NCBI GenBank assembly: GCA_034931985.1
Contig: JAYGHB010000008.1
Location: forward strand, 1 to 64,000
Length of the DNA stretch: 64,000 bases
Direction: 5' to 3'
Source: Halotia wernerae
GTDB lineage: Bacteria > Cyanobacteriota > Cyanobacteriia > Cyanobacteriales > Nostocaceae
Of the stretch, positions 35,551 through 44,247 are shown piece by piece (positions within the stretch are counted from its first letter, which is position 1; each line of letters begins with the position of its first letter). The notes under the pieces were generated by a model, which saw nothing but the letters and a program-made list of their open reading frames with translations, was not told the DNA's origin and made no database searches. The translations under genes and the position numbers were made by a program.

Positions 35551-36555
35551 TTACTTCACAAACTGGGGCATAATTTCGGCTGCTGTGAATATGCCATAGA
35601 TGCCGCGCTGGTGCAATTGTCGACCAGCTTTGAGATAACCAAAGGCAGGGCCGCAAACATTAGCTGCCATGCTGGTTTCATCACCTAGGGTAAAGGTATG
35701 AGTAGAAATTTTGCCTTCAAAGGTGCGCCCTGTTACCTTAACGTTGGTGCTGAGGGGTTTTTTGGGATTGCGGGTATCGACTACACCACCAACAATAACG
35801 CGATCGCGATCGCAAATTCCCGCAAACTCTAGCATCACATCATCGGCGTGTTCCATATTTTCTAGAGTCAATACGCCATTAGTTTTATCTAGTAGGGCTT
35901 CTATTTCTGCGTCAGTCATCGCCCTGGCAGTTTCTACTGTATAACCAGGAATATGACCAATGTCTTCTCGAACAGTGGCGCGGTAAGCTTCCCAGTTGGC
36001 TATTCCTACCCCAAAGGTAATCTCTACTTGATGAATTTCAGCGTAGCTTTGGGCGGCTAAAGCGGCGGCGGCTGTTAACAGTCCGGGTGTAGCCCCACAT
36101 CCTGTCATGTAGGTAATCCCGGCTGCTTGCAGTTCTTCTTTCATCGCTAATAGCTGTTCTACAGCACTGGTGCGCTTAATTGCATCTACTAGTACTCCAC
36201 GCCAACCAGCTTTGATAAACTCTTTAGCAACAGAAGGAATAAAGTCATTTGGCAGGTTGGGTAAAGCCAGAAAATACCCATCCACAGATTGTGCGCTGGC
36301 GATTAAATCTTGAATACTATCATTTGTTAATGTACCAGCTGGCTCTAAATAACCCACCGAACCTTGGGACTGGTAAGTTGCAATGCATTCTTGAGTATTT
36401 AATCCTTCAGCGGTATAAGCATAGCCTTTTTGATCTGCCGCTGCAACTAAAATCATTTCGTGTTTAGGAGATAGTACTCTGGCGGCTGCTTGTCCTAATC
36501 CGCCGAAACCCACTACTCCGACGCTAATTGTTTTGTTGGTTTGTTTTGTATTCAT
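35551..36555 (-). CDS. bioU: (S)-8-amino-7-oxononanoate synthase-type biotin enzyme BioU
   Basis: A 334-residue protein with an N-terminal Rossmann motif (VGVVGFGGLGQAAARVL), long annotated as saccharopine dehydrogenase-like. I assign it to BioU, the cyanobacterial suicide enzyme that replaces BioA by donating the amino group of its own lysine (K124 in Synechocystis) to 8-amino-7-oxononanoate. The lysine at 127 here, in VLVDAIKRTSA, is at the matching position, and MTGCGATPGLLTAAAA and ETSMAANVCGPAFGYL are conserved. This rests on memory of the family, not on a search. The stop lies seven bases from that of the convergent unknown gene. Confidence 0.7.
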   Translation of the reverse strand: MNTKQTNKTISVGVVGFGGLGQAAARVLSPKHEMILVAAADQKGYAYTAEGLNTQECIATYQSQGSVGYLEPAGTLTNDSIQDLIASAQSVDGYFLALPNLPNDFIPSVAKEFIKAGWRGVLVDAIKRTSAVEQLLAMKEELQAAGITYMTGCGATPGLLTAAAALAAQSYAEIHQVEITFGVGIANWEAYRATVREDIGHIPGYTVETARAMTDAEIEALLDKTNGVLTLENMEHADDVMLEFAGICDRDRVIVGGVVDTRNPKKPLSTNVKVTGRTFEGKISTHTFTLGDETSMAANVCGPAFGYLKAGRQLHQRGIYGIFTAAEIMPQFVK

Positions 36556-37623
36556 AGTTAATTTGTGGACTTGAGTTAACAGCTTTCAGTATTTACTATT
36601 TTGGTTGATAGCTATGAAGATTAATTATGCTGTATTTTTATGGGTGCTGAGTCTTAACGATTGCACTAAATTTAGTTATTTGTTGAGGCAAGCAGGGGGA
36701 GCAGGGGTAGCTCTTGGTGCTGGGGGAGACAAATAAGTAAGTATATTAAAGTAGTTTTAAGTAATAAATATTACCGCAAATTCCTCTTGCTCTCCAGATT
36801 GTGTTTGTGATATTTGATACATAAATAACTACGGTGAGATATAAACTCTAAATACTCCAAGGTAGCGATCGCATTCTAAACATAGATGTCAAATTACTTC
36901 CGATGAACAAAGAGCAGTTCTCAGTACCTTGGCTGAAATGTTTGCCGAGTGAACTATCTTATACCTCAGTGTAGCTATAATAGAGGTCATACAAGATGAC
37001 TCAAATTAAGACCTTGCTTGATCATCTAGAAGCAGGTGATTGGCTAAATTAGTTTTTAGATCATTTTCCCAGTGTTAGCCGTGAGCAAGCGATCGCAGCA
37101 TAAAATAAAAATGATATTGAATCTCTATTAAAACTTTATAATATTTCTAAGTATTTATACATAAACTTCATATTTCTTTCATTAAAAAAAGTTAAAAATA
37201 GACGGTAGGGCTAAAACCTTACTCCAGAAAAATAATGAATCTGTATCGTAATAAAGATCAGAATAGTTGCAACAACTCCACCCTATCCCTCTATTTGTTT
37301 TTCCTAACTTAAGAAATCCAACGGTCTCATAGAATATATCCGATGACTGGATTAACTTTTGAGAACTCCATAGTTTCTTACAAAAGCTTGACTTTAAATC
37401 CCGTAGCATCAGCAAAGCGTAGAAGCAAAAGTTTAAGTAGATAAAGATAGTAAGTACTAAATAGTACATCTTTATTAATTGTGATTTGTACTAACGAAAA
37501 ATAAACAGTTTTTAATCAAGAGACTTTTTATTACCTTGGTAATGATTAGCTTGATTTTGATTATGCATATAAAAATAATTCTCAATTGAGAATTACAAAA
37601 TTAAATGTACTTATCCTTAGTAT
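36556..37623. other. 1.07-kb region with gene remnants only
   Basis: A long AT-rich gap. It holds a short G-rich AGCAGGGGGAGCAGGGG tract (36689-36706), the DUF433-like remnant at 36996-37103 and one HIP1 site beside it. The rest, including a 95-codon minus-strand frame at 37182-37469 with a hydrophobic start and no recognisable features, shows nothing I can support. The bioU promoter must lie near 36556-36620. Confidence 0.4.
36996..37103 (+). pseudogene. remnant of a DUF433-like antitoxin gene
   Basis: From ATG 36996 the reading is MTQIKTLLDHLEAGDWLN-stop-FLDHFPSVSREQAIAA-stop. FL.HFPSVSREQAIA is the C-terminal signature of DUF433-type antitoxin-like proteins, and the first stop (TAG 37050-37052) interrupts it in the same frame. 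The second stop ends it where a few more residues would be expected. No toxin partner gene is left nearby. Confidence 0.6.
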
Positions 37624-38298
37624 ATGCAACTATACACAGTTACTGAAATTGAGCAAACCCAGCAAGATCTTCCCTACTTGCTTGAAATCATGGATTGGGT
37701 TAAAAGTTTTTTAGCAAGGCATCATCGTAATTTAGGAAGACCAGGCCCAGTTTGTCCTTTTGTACCTCACGCTCTCAAATCAAATAGCATGCAAATGGCG
37801 GTTATTCGTGGGAGTAATTTGGATTTTCAGCAATTAGAAGAGATTGTAAGAAGCTACCGAGATATATTCCTTAAAGCAGATACAAAAGACAAAGAATTAG
37901 ATATACATAGAGCCTTCTTACTTATTTTTCCTGATGTTCACATAAATGAAAATTTTCAAGTAATTGATAATATTCAGCAAAAACTTAAACCATTGTTTGT
38001 TGAGTCAGGATTAATGTTAGGGGAATTTCACAGAAATAATCAAAGCTCAGGTCTGCACAATCCAAACTTCCGTCCATTGCATAGCCCCATTCCATTACTG
38101 GTAATTCGTTACATGGTTGAATTTGATCTTCCTTTTCTTCATAGTCCAGATGATGATCCTTATTTACGTATTAAGTATCTCGAAGCTTACTTACAGCGTT
38201 TTGCTCATACTTCTACAGACCAAACAAAGTTAGATACTGCTTATCAAGCATTAGCTTTAGCTAATAAACAAATTCAAGAAATTCTAGTAAAGTATTAA
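37624..38298 (+). CDS. DUF6875-like protein of unknown function
   Basis: A 224-residue soluble protein. I recall this family as DUF6875, seen in cyanobacteria and actinomycetes near specialised-metabolism genes. Conserved-looking blocks are GRPGPVCPFVPHAL (about 38-51), LMLGEFHRNNQSSGLHNPNFRPLHSPIPLLVIRYMVEFDLPFL (about 135-177) and an amphipathic C-terminus. The H-N and H-N-FRP-H cluster suggests a catalytic or metal site (inference). It stands alone, flanked by repeat-rich DNA on both sides. Confidence 0.6.
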   Translation: MQLYTVTEIEQTQQDLPYLLEIMDWVKSFLARHHRNLGRPGPVCPFVPHALKSNSMQMAVIRGSNLDFQQLEEIVRSYRDIFLKADTKDKELDIHRAFLLIFPDVHINENFQVIDNIQQKLKPLFVESGLMLGEFHRNNQSSGLHNPNFRPLHSPIPLLVIRYMVEFDLPFLHSPDDDPYLRIKYLEAYLQRFAHTSTDQTKLDTAYQALALANKQIQEILVKY

Positions 38299-38645
38299 TC
38301 ATCAAGGCTAGCTGTGAGATATGAGTCTTTTGAACGCCAGTTGCTTCTCCAAAGGAGTACAAGTCGGGCATTGCCCGCCCAACGCACTGGCTCCTTTTGA
38401 CTTGTGCGCAGCGGTAAGTAGATGAGCAAAAATATTTACAGTCATTGCGAGCAAAGCGTAAAGCCTTTGGCATAGCAACTCTTGGAGACGCTACGCGTAG
38501 CTTGCTTCCCCGTAGGGGTACGGGAACGCCAAGGGCGAACGCTACATACCCTACGGGAAGGCTTACGCCAACGCAACGACTTTGTGTAATTAATTATGTT
38601 TATCTACTTACTAGTCCCTAGTTCAAGGATACGAATGAGTAACCA
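38299..38645. repeat. mosaic of dispersed palindromic repeats
   Basis: A 347-bp gap. 38359-38395 is the inverted copy of 33250-33286 and includes GGGCATTGCCC. Next come GAGACGCTACGCGTAGCTTGC (38488-38508) and CCCCGTAGGGGTACGGGAACGCC with CATACCCTACGGGAAGGC (38509-38564), typical small palindromes of Nostocales genomes. No gene was seen. Confidence 0.7.
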
Positions 38646-39851
38646 TTATTTCTGAACCACACCCGTATACTGTCCTGAAATTTGACGAGGAATAGAGAGA
38701 TTAGACTGTGGCAATTGAGTAGGTTGTTTCCAGATAAAATTGTCAGAATTGCCAGGTAATACTGGGGTTGCAGGTGTGACAACATTGGAATTAGGAGTCT
38801 GGATGGAGTAGGGTGTAACGTTAGTAGGTGTGACAGAATTTATAGGTGGTATCCCTGAGGCTGGTTGCGTTTGACTGGGTAATGCCTGACCGCTGTTTAA
38901 GTTATTGTAAGGACTTGGTATAGTCGGCTGAAGAATGTAACCAGTTCCAGTAGTTAACCTTGTAGTCGGCGAAAAAGTTTGATTGGGCAATGGCTGACCG
39001 CTGTTTAAATTATTGTAAGGACTTGGTATAGTCGGCTGAAGAATGTAACCAGTTCCAGTATTTAACCTTGTAGTCGGCACAAAAGTCTGACTAGACGAAC
39101 TGTTGGTAGGTGAAGTCTGAATTCCTCCTTGATCAGAAGTTTGCCCTAAGGTATTGGGTGGAGTTGAATTTGTACCATTGAAACTTGATAGCGACTGGTT
39201 GGAAGATTGGTTTAGTGGTGCTTGTAGGGGGCTAATTGATCTAGTGTTTTCACTTTTATCAGTTGGAGTAACTAATCCAATCCCCAGCCTAGAAGAGGTT
39301 CCTGCTGCACCTGTTAGTTCGGACGATGCATTTAAAGACTTACCACCCGAAAACTGACTACCATTCTCAAGCGTTCCAAACCGCAATAAATTTTCTGTTT
39401 GTGATACAAAAGGATTTTGCTCTTGAGGCGCAGCTGCGTTGTTAACTATTCCTAAGTCAGAATTTGATTTGAGGCTGTTAGAAGATTCTTGTTTGCTAAT
39501 TACATCCTGTAATAAGCTTTTGCTCTTTTTAGCTTGAAATTTTTCTTGGGAAGTATTTGTAATTGCTGGTAAATTAATATCCTCAAAGTCACTATACAGA
39601 GCTGGTAAATTATCAATGTCTGCCGCAATAGCTTTGTCTTCTGCTGTCAGGGAAGAATCTTGAGGTTGTATAAAGTTGACTGGATTGTTTTGCTTGTAAG
39701 TGAATACATCTGGATTTGACCAGTATTCTCGAATTACCAGCCCAACTACAGATAAAAAAATTGCTGTTCCCCAAAAACTAGGTTTGCCTAAATTCCATAA
39801 CCTGGCTTTGACATAGCGTAAGTAGGCGGGAGGATAATGGCGATGTGGCAT
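38646..39851 (-). CDS. membrane-anchored Ser/Asn/Pro-rich protein with internal repeats
   Basis: A 401-residue protein with a basic N-terminus, one membrane helix (about 29-45, FWGTAIFLSVVGLVIREYW) and a long low-complexity extracytoplasmic region rich in Ser, Thr, Asn, Gln and Pro. A unit of about 36 residues (TTRL.TGTGYILQPTIPSPYNNLNSGQ.LP.Q) occurs twice in tandem (about residues 267-340), with DNA copies at 38880-38985 and 38988-39093. No catalytic motif is seen. It could be a surface or periplasm-spanning structural protein, but I do not recognise it. Confidence 0.65.
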   Translation of the reverse strand: MPHRHYPPAYLRYVKARLWNLGKPSFWGTAIFLSVVGLVIREYWSNPDVFTYKQNNPVNFIQPQDSSLTAEDKAIAADIDNLPALYSDFEDINLPAITNTSQEKFQAKKSKSLLQDVISKQESSNSLKSNSDLGIVNNAAAPQEQNPFVSQTENLLRFGTLENGSQFSGGKSLNASSELTGAAGTSSRLGIGLVTPTDKSENTRSISPLQAPLNQSSNQSLSSFNGTNSTPPNTLGQTSDQGGIQTSPTNSSSSQTFVPTTRLNTGTGYILQPTIPSPYNNLNSGQPLPNQTFSPTTRLTTGTGYILQPTIPSPYNNLNSGQALPSQTQPASGIPPINSVTPTNVTPYSIQTPNSNVVTPATPVLPGNSDNFIWKQPTQLPQSNLSIPRQISGQYTGVVQK

Positions 39852-40062
39852 GGCTGGGATTGCAAATTTAATAGAGCAATTGATAAAACTTTACGGAAAC
39901 TCACAGTGATAGAGAATATATCTCAATCGAAGTTAGATGACAGTTTCACTCTAACAATTTTTGGCTAACTCTTGAAACAATAACCGAGCCGCTTTAGCTG
40001 CAATTCTCATTCTCTTCTCTTCCCCTCCTTCTCCTGCTCCCTACCCCCTTTCCTCTTTTTCT

Positions 40063-41244
40063 TCACCGTTGAGCAACCCGTATTAATAAAAATGCACCTA
40101 TTGCGAAAAACATAAAGTTGGGTAACCAAGCTCCCATGAAGGGAGAGAGTATACCTGCTTGGCCGATCGCGCCACTAATAAAGAAAATTAGGTAGTAAGA
40201 GAAAATTACTATGACGCTAATACCAAAACTTGTTCCTCGCCCTGTCCGCTGGGGTATGGTTCCCATTGCTGCACCGACTAAACCAAAAACTACGCAGACA
40301 AACGGTAAGGCGATTTTTTGTTGAATCCGCACTTGAAGTTTACGAATTTTTTGGCGATCGCCACCGAGACGTTCTACAGTTAGTTGTTCTAGTGCTTCAC
40401 TAATATTCATCTCACCGTAGTCACGGCTTTTTTCTGCCAAACTTAAGGGTGTGCGGGGTAATTGCAGTTGTTGATGTTCAAACCGTAAAATATTGCGATA
40501 AGAGCGATCGGGAGCTACTAAATAGATTGTGCCGTTGTAAAAATCCCAGACGTTTTGAGAACCATTCCACTGAGCAGATTCTGATACCACAATTTGACTT
40601 ACGCCTTCTGTGGAACGATCTATAATCGTCAAACCCTTCATCCGCTTACCATCAAACTGGTCAGCATAAAATAAGCGTGATAGTATTCTGTTCTTACTAC
40701 CATCTGGCTCTTTAATTTCCCGATACTCAGGATAAAAAATATTTTGCTGCTTAAAAGTTGGCTTATCTGACTTCAAGGCACTCTCTAGGGTAATAGTGGC
40801 TTGGTAATTAGCGGCTGGGGCAATTTGTTCATTGAACACAAATGTCATTCCCGTAACCACAAGACTCAACATCACAGCAGTTAGTACCATCCGATAAACA
40901 CTCACCCCACAGCCACGCAAGGCAATTAATTCGCTATCACTAGAAAGACGACTGTAGGTCATCAAAGTAGCCAGTAGCGTAGACATAGGAAAGGCTAAAA
41001 CGATGAAATTGGGAAGTTTTAACAAAAAAACTTGAATAGCAATGTCTATGGGTAGCCCGGATTCTACGATTTTCCTTACTAGCTCAAATACAGAATCAAT
41101 GGTTACGCCAATTGACGAAAAAGCTCCAACACCAAAAAAAAACGTTGGTAGCAATTCGCTAGCAAGGTAGCGATCCATGATCGTAAAAGGCAGCAGTGAA
41201 CTGAGGCTATAAAAAGACTTGAACTTTGTTGATATCATAAGCAA
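40063..41244 (-). CDS. LptF/LptG-family LPS export permease
   Basis: A 393-residue YjgP/YjgQ permease. It has membrane helices near the N-terminus (MDRYLASELLPTFFFGVGAF, about 23-55; then about 75-105 and 110-135), a periplasmic beta-jellyroll (about 140-295) and three C-terminal helices (about 310-390). The start MDRYLASELL at residue 23 (41178) may be the true one. Cyanobacteria usually have one such subunit in place of separate LptF and LptG. With lptB and lptA upstream it forms the envelope LPS-transport unit. Confidence 0.88.
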   Translation of the reverse strand: MLMISTKFKSFYSLSSLLPFTIMDRYLASELLPTFFFGVGAFSSIGVTIDSVFELVRKIVESGLPIDIAIQVFLLKLPNFIVLAFPMSTLLATLMTYSRLSSDSELIALRGCGVSVYRMVLTAVMLSLVVTGMTFVFNEQIAPAANYQATITLESALKSDKPTFKQQNIFYPEYREIKEPDGSKNRILSRLFYADQFDGKRMKGLTIIDRSTEGVSQIVVSESAQWNGSQNVWDFYNGTIYLVAPDRSYRNILRFEHQQLQLPRTPLSLAEKSRDYGEMNISEALEQLTVERLGGDRQKIRKLQVRIQQKIALPFVCVVFGLVGAAMGTIPQRTGRGTSFGISVIVIFSYYLIFFISGAIGQAGILSPFMGAWLPNFMFFAIGAFLLIRVAQR

Positions 41245-41282
41245 TTTGAAGAATTAAACGCAGGCAACCCAGACAATATAGT

Positions 41283-41480
41283 AGGGTACAGGGTACGGGA
41301 TACAGGGAAGAGGGAATAGGCTTGAAAGTCTTTTGGTGTCCGGGTTTTATGATCAGTTTATGTCCTCAACTACTGGCGATCGCTATAAATTAATTACAGA
41401 TCAATGGTAAAAATAAAAACTAAATATAGCGGTTTTCATCTGGATAGAATAAATACACCACTGTAGCCCCTAGTCCCCAC
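41283..41480. repeat. heptamer repeats and TAGCGGTTTT element
   Basis: GGGTACAGGGTACGGGATACAGGG (a degenerate heptamer tract) runs from 41284. At 41426-41479 lies a second copy of the compound repeat found at 23108-23180 (TAGCGGTTTT, then AATACACCACT, then CCCCTAGTCCC). Confidence 0.65.
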
Positions 41481-41523
41481 CAGAGTGTATTGCACACAAC
41501 CCAGAAGTACTATCACTATTAAT

Positions 41524-42252
41524 TTAAGCCTGAAAGTTATCCCCTAAGTAGTATTGCCTTACAAGGGGATTGCTGTAAAGTTCTTCTGCAATGCCAAAGG
41601 CGAGAATTTGCCCCTCGCGCATAATGTAAGCACGATCAGTAATGGCGAGGGTTTCACGAACATTGTGATCTGTGATTAAGATACCCATGCCGCGATCGCG
41701 CAGTCGTGCGACAATTTGCTGAATTTCGGAAACTGCGATCGGATCAACTCCGGCAAATGGTTCATCCAAAAGTAAAAACTTTGGCCCTTCTCTTCCAGCA
41801 GCAATAGCCCTTGCTAATTCTGTTCGCCGACGCTCACCACCAGAAAGTTGAATACCTTTACTTTTCGCTAATTTCTCCAAGCGAAACTCCCGCAGTAAAG
41901 TTTGTACTCGTTTTGGCCATTCCCATCGGGGTACATTCGTTTGCTCTAGCACTAAAAGGATATTATCCTGTACGGAGAGTTGGCGAAAAACGCTTGGTTC
42001 CTGAGCTAAATAGCCAATACCCAATCTTGCCCTTTTGTGCATCGGCATTCCAGTAATTTCCCAACTATCTAGCCAGACTCTCCCTTGATTAGGCTTTTCT
42101 AAACCTGTAGCAATATAAAATGTCGTCGTTTTACCAGCTCCATTCGGCCCCAGTAACCCGACGATTTCTCCTTGGGCTATAGAAAGATTGACGCGATTGA
42201 CAATAAGTCGCTTGCCATAAGATTTATGAATATTCTCTAGGACAATTTTCAC
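41524..42252 (-). CDS. lptB: LPS export ABC transporter ATP-binding protein LptB
   Basis: A 242-residue ABC ATPase. Walker A GPNGAGKTTTF, Q-loop AQEPSVFRQLSV, signature LSGGERRRTELARA and Walker B FLLLDEPFAGVDPIA, followed by the H-loop DHN, are all intact. LptB powers lipopolysaccharide extraction with the LptF/G permease encoded next. The order lptA-lptB-lptF/G on the minus strand, 29 and 279 bp apart, suggests one operon. Confidence 0.93.
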   Translation of the reverse strand: MKIVLENIHKSYGKRLIVNRVNLSIAQGEIVGLLGPNGAGKTTTFYIATGLEKPNQGRVWLDSWEITGMPMHKRARLGIGYLAQEPSVFRQLSVQDNILLVLEQTNVPRWEWPKRVQTLLREFRLEKLAKSKGIQLSGGERRRTELARAIAAGREGPKFLLLDEPFAGVDPIAVSEIQQIVARLRDRGMGILITDHNVRETLAITDRAYIMREGQILAFGIAEELYSNPLVRQYYLGDNFQA

Positions 42253-42281
42253 GATTCGCGCCTTTTAATTTATGGTAAATG

Positions 42282-42806
42282 CTAGTTAGAACCCTTGAAA
42301 CCTGGTGTTTGGGGGGCAGGTGTAGCAGCTTGTCCGCCACTATCTGATTCCTGCACCATATAGATGGATTCTACCTGACGGTTGGATTGTGGTAAGGCGA
42401 CAAATCGGCCTTCATCAATTAGATAAGTCACTTTCTCTGCCCGCATACTATTGCCACCCTGTTGCAAAATGTAGACATTGCCACTAAAGTCAATCCGGCG
42501 TTCCTTACTAAAGTATTGTGCTTGAGCAGCTGTTGCTTGAAGTTGGCGAGCAGGGTATAACATTTGTACGTTGCCACGAGCAGTTACTACTTGAGTTTTG
42601 GCATCATATTCTTGCACATCTGAACGGATTGTGAGTGGGCGATTTCCTTGCGGTGTTTGTGCAGTGGCAGTTTGCATTTGGATAGGAAAAGCATTGCGGC
42701 TTAACGGATTGTCAATAGACATCGCGCCTAAGAGTGCAGTTGGTAATAGCAAGGCTAATCCAAAACGACGTATCTGTGATATGGGCAATTGATAACAGGG
42801 AATCAT
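42282..42806 (-). CDS. lptA: LptA/OstA-like periplasmic LPS transport protein
   Basis: A 174-residue secreted protein. A signal peptide (about 1-50, cut near ATAQTP) precedes an OstA/LptA beta-jellyroll: RPLTIRSDVQEYDAKTQVVTARGNVQMLYPARQLQATAAQAQYF followed by RRIDFSGNVYILQQGG. It would bridge LPS between the membranes. It ends in a disordered Ala/Pro tail. It is first in the lpt gene set. Confidence 0.85.
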   Translation of the reverse strand: MIPCYQLPISQIRRFGLALLLPTALLGAMSIDNPLSRNAFPIQMQTATAQTPQGNRPLTIRSDVQEYDAKTQVVTARGNVQMLYPARQLQATAAQAQYFSKERRIDFSGNVYILQQGGNSMRAEKVTYLIDEGRFVALPQSNRQVESIYMVQESDSGGQAATPAPQTPGFKGSN

Positions 42807-43314
42807 AGCAATTTGGGATTTAGGATTTTAGCTTGTAAGTAGGACAACGTAAATAATTAAAGGTTTGTAGAGAGGACTAAAGTCCTCACTACGAGACGTT
42901 ACGCCATAAGCGCAGCTATGCCCGCAGGGCTTTACAGAAAGGGTTAAAGCCCTTACTACGAAAATACTTCAATGTTTTTACGTTACTTAACATAGTTGGA
43001 TTTATTCCCGCCAACTTACTTATATTAATTATCTCAATTACTTTATCCAGAAATAAAATCTACTATCTGGAGTAAGTTGGGATAACTCCTGTCTAAAATA
43101 TTGACGCTTTGCTAAACCTAGAGGTTTCACTGTATTTGTGATTAGTCAGGGTAAGCAACCGTGATTGTCACTTAATCAAGTCTAGAAGCACAAGAGGACA
43201 CTGCCAAAGTCCAGTATTTCTCCTGCCTCCTCTGATAAACAATAAAAAATATTGGGGAATAGAAAAAAGTCTCCCATTCCCCAATCACTTATCCTAAATT
43301 ATCTGAGTAAACTT
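42807..43314. repeat. lptA-DUF309 gap with hairpin repeats
   Basis: A 508-bp gap. GTAG-A-GAGGACT-AA-AGTCCTC-A-CTAC forms a hairpin at 42867-42892. GCGCAGCTATGCCCGCAGGGC and AAGGGTTAAAGCCCTTACTACG follow to 42961. These belong to the family also seen before pilQ (15397-15470). The remainder up to the DUF309 terminator shows no gene. Confidence 0.6.
43251..43285 (-). terminator. rho-independent terminator of the ftrC-DUF309 operon
   Basis: ATTGGGGAAT (43251-43260) pairs with ATTCCCCAAT (43276-43285). On the minus strand the stem is followed by ATTTTTTATTG, a U-tract, 30 bp past the DUF309 stop. Confidence 0.75.
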
Positions 43315-43710
43315 TCACTCATCATTAGTTATTGCAATTCTAGGCAAAGGCAATGCTTGATTGACATCAATTTCACCAGTAGTAATTTTGTCTGCTCCAG
43401 TTTGTTGTAGGATTTTTAACAAATTCGTACTCTGATCCAGTAATTTGTCTACATCAATGCCGCTATAACTAGATGGGTAACGCCGTAGACGATTGCTGCC
43501 TTCTCCCAGTAGAATCACAGCACCTCGCCAGTTACGATTACCCAGATGATAGAGTGCTACGGCAATTTGCAGCACGCCTTGATAAAAGGATTTTTCTGGT
43601 TCGCTGGCTTCTATCCACAAAGCTTCTAAAGTGTCATGACAGTCATAGAACTGTCCTAAATTGAACTGTTCTACGCCTTGCCAAAACTGTTGGGGGATAG
43701 TTTCGCTCAT
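43315..43710 (-). CDS. DUF309 domain protein
   Basis: A 131-residue all-helical protein of the DUF309 family. Conserved features are the N-terminal FWQGVEQFNLGQFYDCHDTLEALW with its EQFN...CHD.LE.LW pattern, followed by FYQGVLQIAVALYHLGNRNWRGAVILL. The function is unknown. Its start overlaps the stop of ftrC by four bases (ATGA), so the two are translated together. A U-tract terminator follows. Confidence 0.82.
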   Translation of the reverse strand: MSETIPQQFWQGVEQFNLGQFYDCHDTLEALWIEASEPEKSFYQGVLQIAVALYHLGNRNWRGAVILLGEGSNRLRRYPSSYSGIDVDKLLDQSTNLLKILQQTGADKITTGEIDVNQALPLPRIAITNDE

Positions 43711-44072
43711 CCCATAGTGTCTCGTACTTCTTTAATTGTTTCGAGAGAGATTTCTTGTTGTTCTCCAGCAAACTCGTTATCCGGTGTAAGGAACAGCATA
43801 CAATGACACTCTTTGCGCTCTCTCATCGGTACACAAGGACAGTTCCAATACGTAGCTTTAACTTCTGCTTCTTTGTCTTCGTAGTGGCGACAAGGACACA
43901 ACGGCGCACCTAAATCGTCTTTATGTTTGGCTAGTCCTTCAATTACAACTGCGGTTACAGAAGGTTCAGAACAAAAGTAAGTTCCAGTCCGCTTGGCATA
44001 TTGCTCGGAAAAATGCCGCATTGCCTCTAGGCTTTTCTCGGTGGATTTGGCGTTAGCTTCTGATGATATCAT
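43707..44072 (-). CDS. ftrC: ferredoxin-thioredoxin reductase, catalytic subunit
   Basis: A 121-residue beta subunit that uses ferredoxin electrons through a [4Fe-4S] cluster and a disulfide to reduce thioredoxins in the light. The full signature CPC-X16-CPC-X8-CHC is present (CPCRHYED..., CPCVPMRE..., CHC), as is the first cysteine in TYFCSEPSV. The frame is open upstream to 44297, but that part runs through a hairpin repeat. ATG 44072 (MISSEANAKS) gives the family length and is chosen. It is coupled to the DUF309 gene. Confidence 0.93.
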   Translation of the reverse strand: MISSEANAKSTEKSLEAMRHFSEQYAKRTGTYFCSEPSVTAVVIEGLAKHKDDLGAPLCPCRHYEDKEAEVKATYWNCPCVPMRERKECHCMLFLTPDNEFAGEQQEISLETIKEVRDTMG

Positions 44073-44172
44073 GTGGATCGGCAACTCATAATTTAAATAT
44101 TTCTTTGCATTGTACCTCAGCCTCACTAGGCAATGACTGGGTGGATTTCCCCAACCTGAGTTTTTCAATTGA

Positions 44173-44220
44173 AAGCGGGGGGAAACCTTGTCCAATCGTG
44201 GGCGAGGTTTCCCCCCGCTT
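44173..44220. repeat. 16-bp perfect inverted repeat upstream of ftrC
   Basis: AAGCGGGGGGAAACCT (44173-44188) pairs perfectly with AGGTTTCCCCCCGCTT (44205-44220) around a 16-nt loop. It lies between the DUF58 stop and the ftrC start on the minus strand, so it could end DUF58 transcription. No U-tract follows, and it looks like a dispersed repeat. Confidence 0.8.
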
Positions 44221-44247
44221 GGGGCATAGGGCATAGGGCATAGTTTT

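Noticed and set aside
37182..37469. 95-codon minus-strand frame
   Set aside because: AT-rich, with hydrophobic start and no family features or ribosome site; probably chance.
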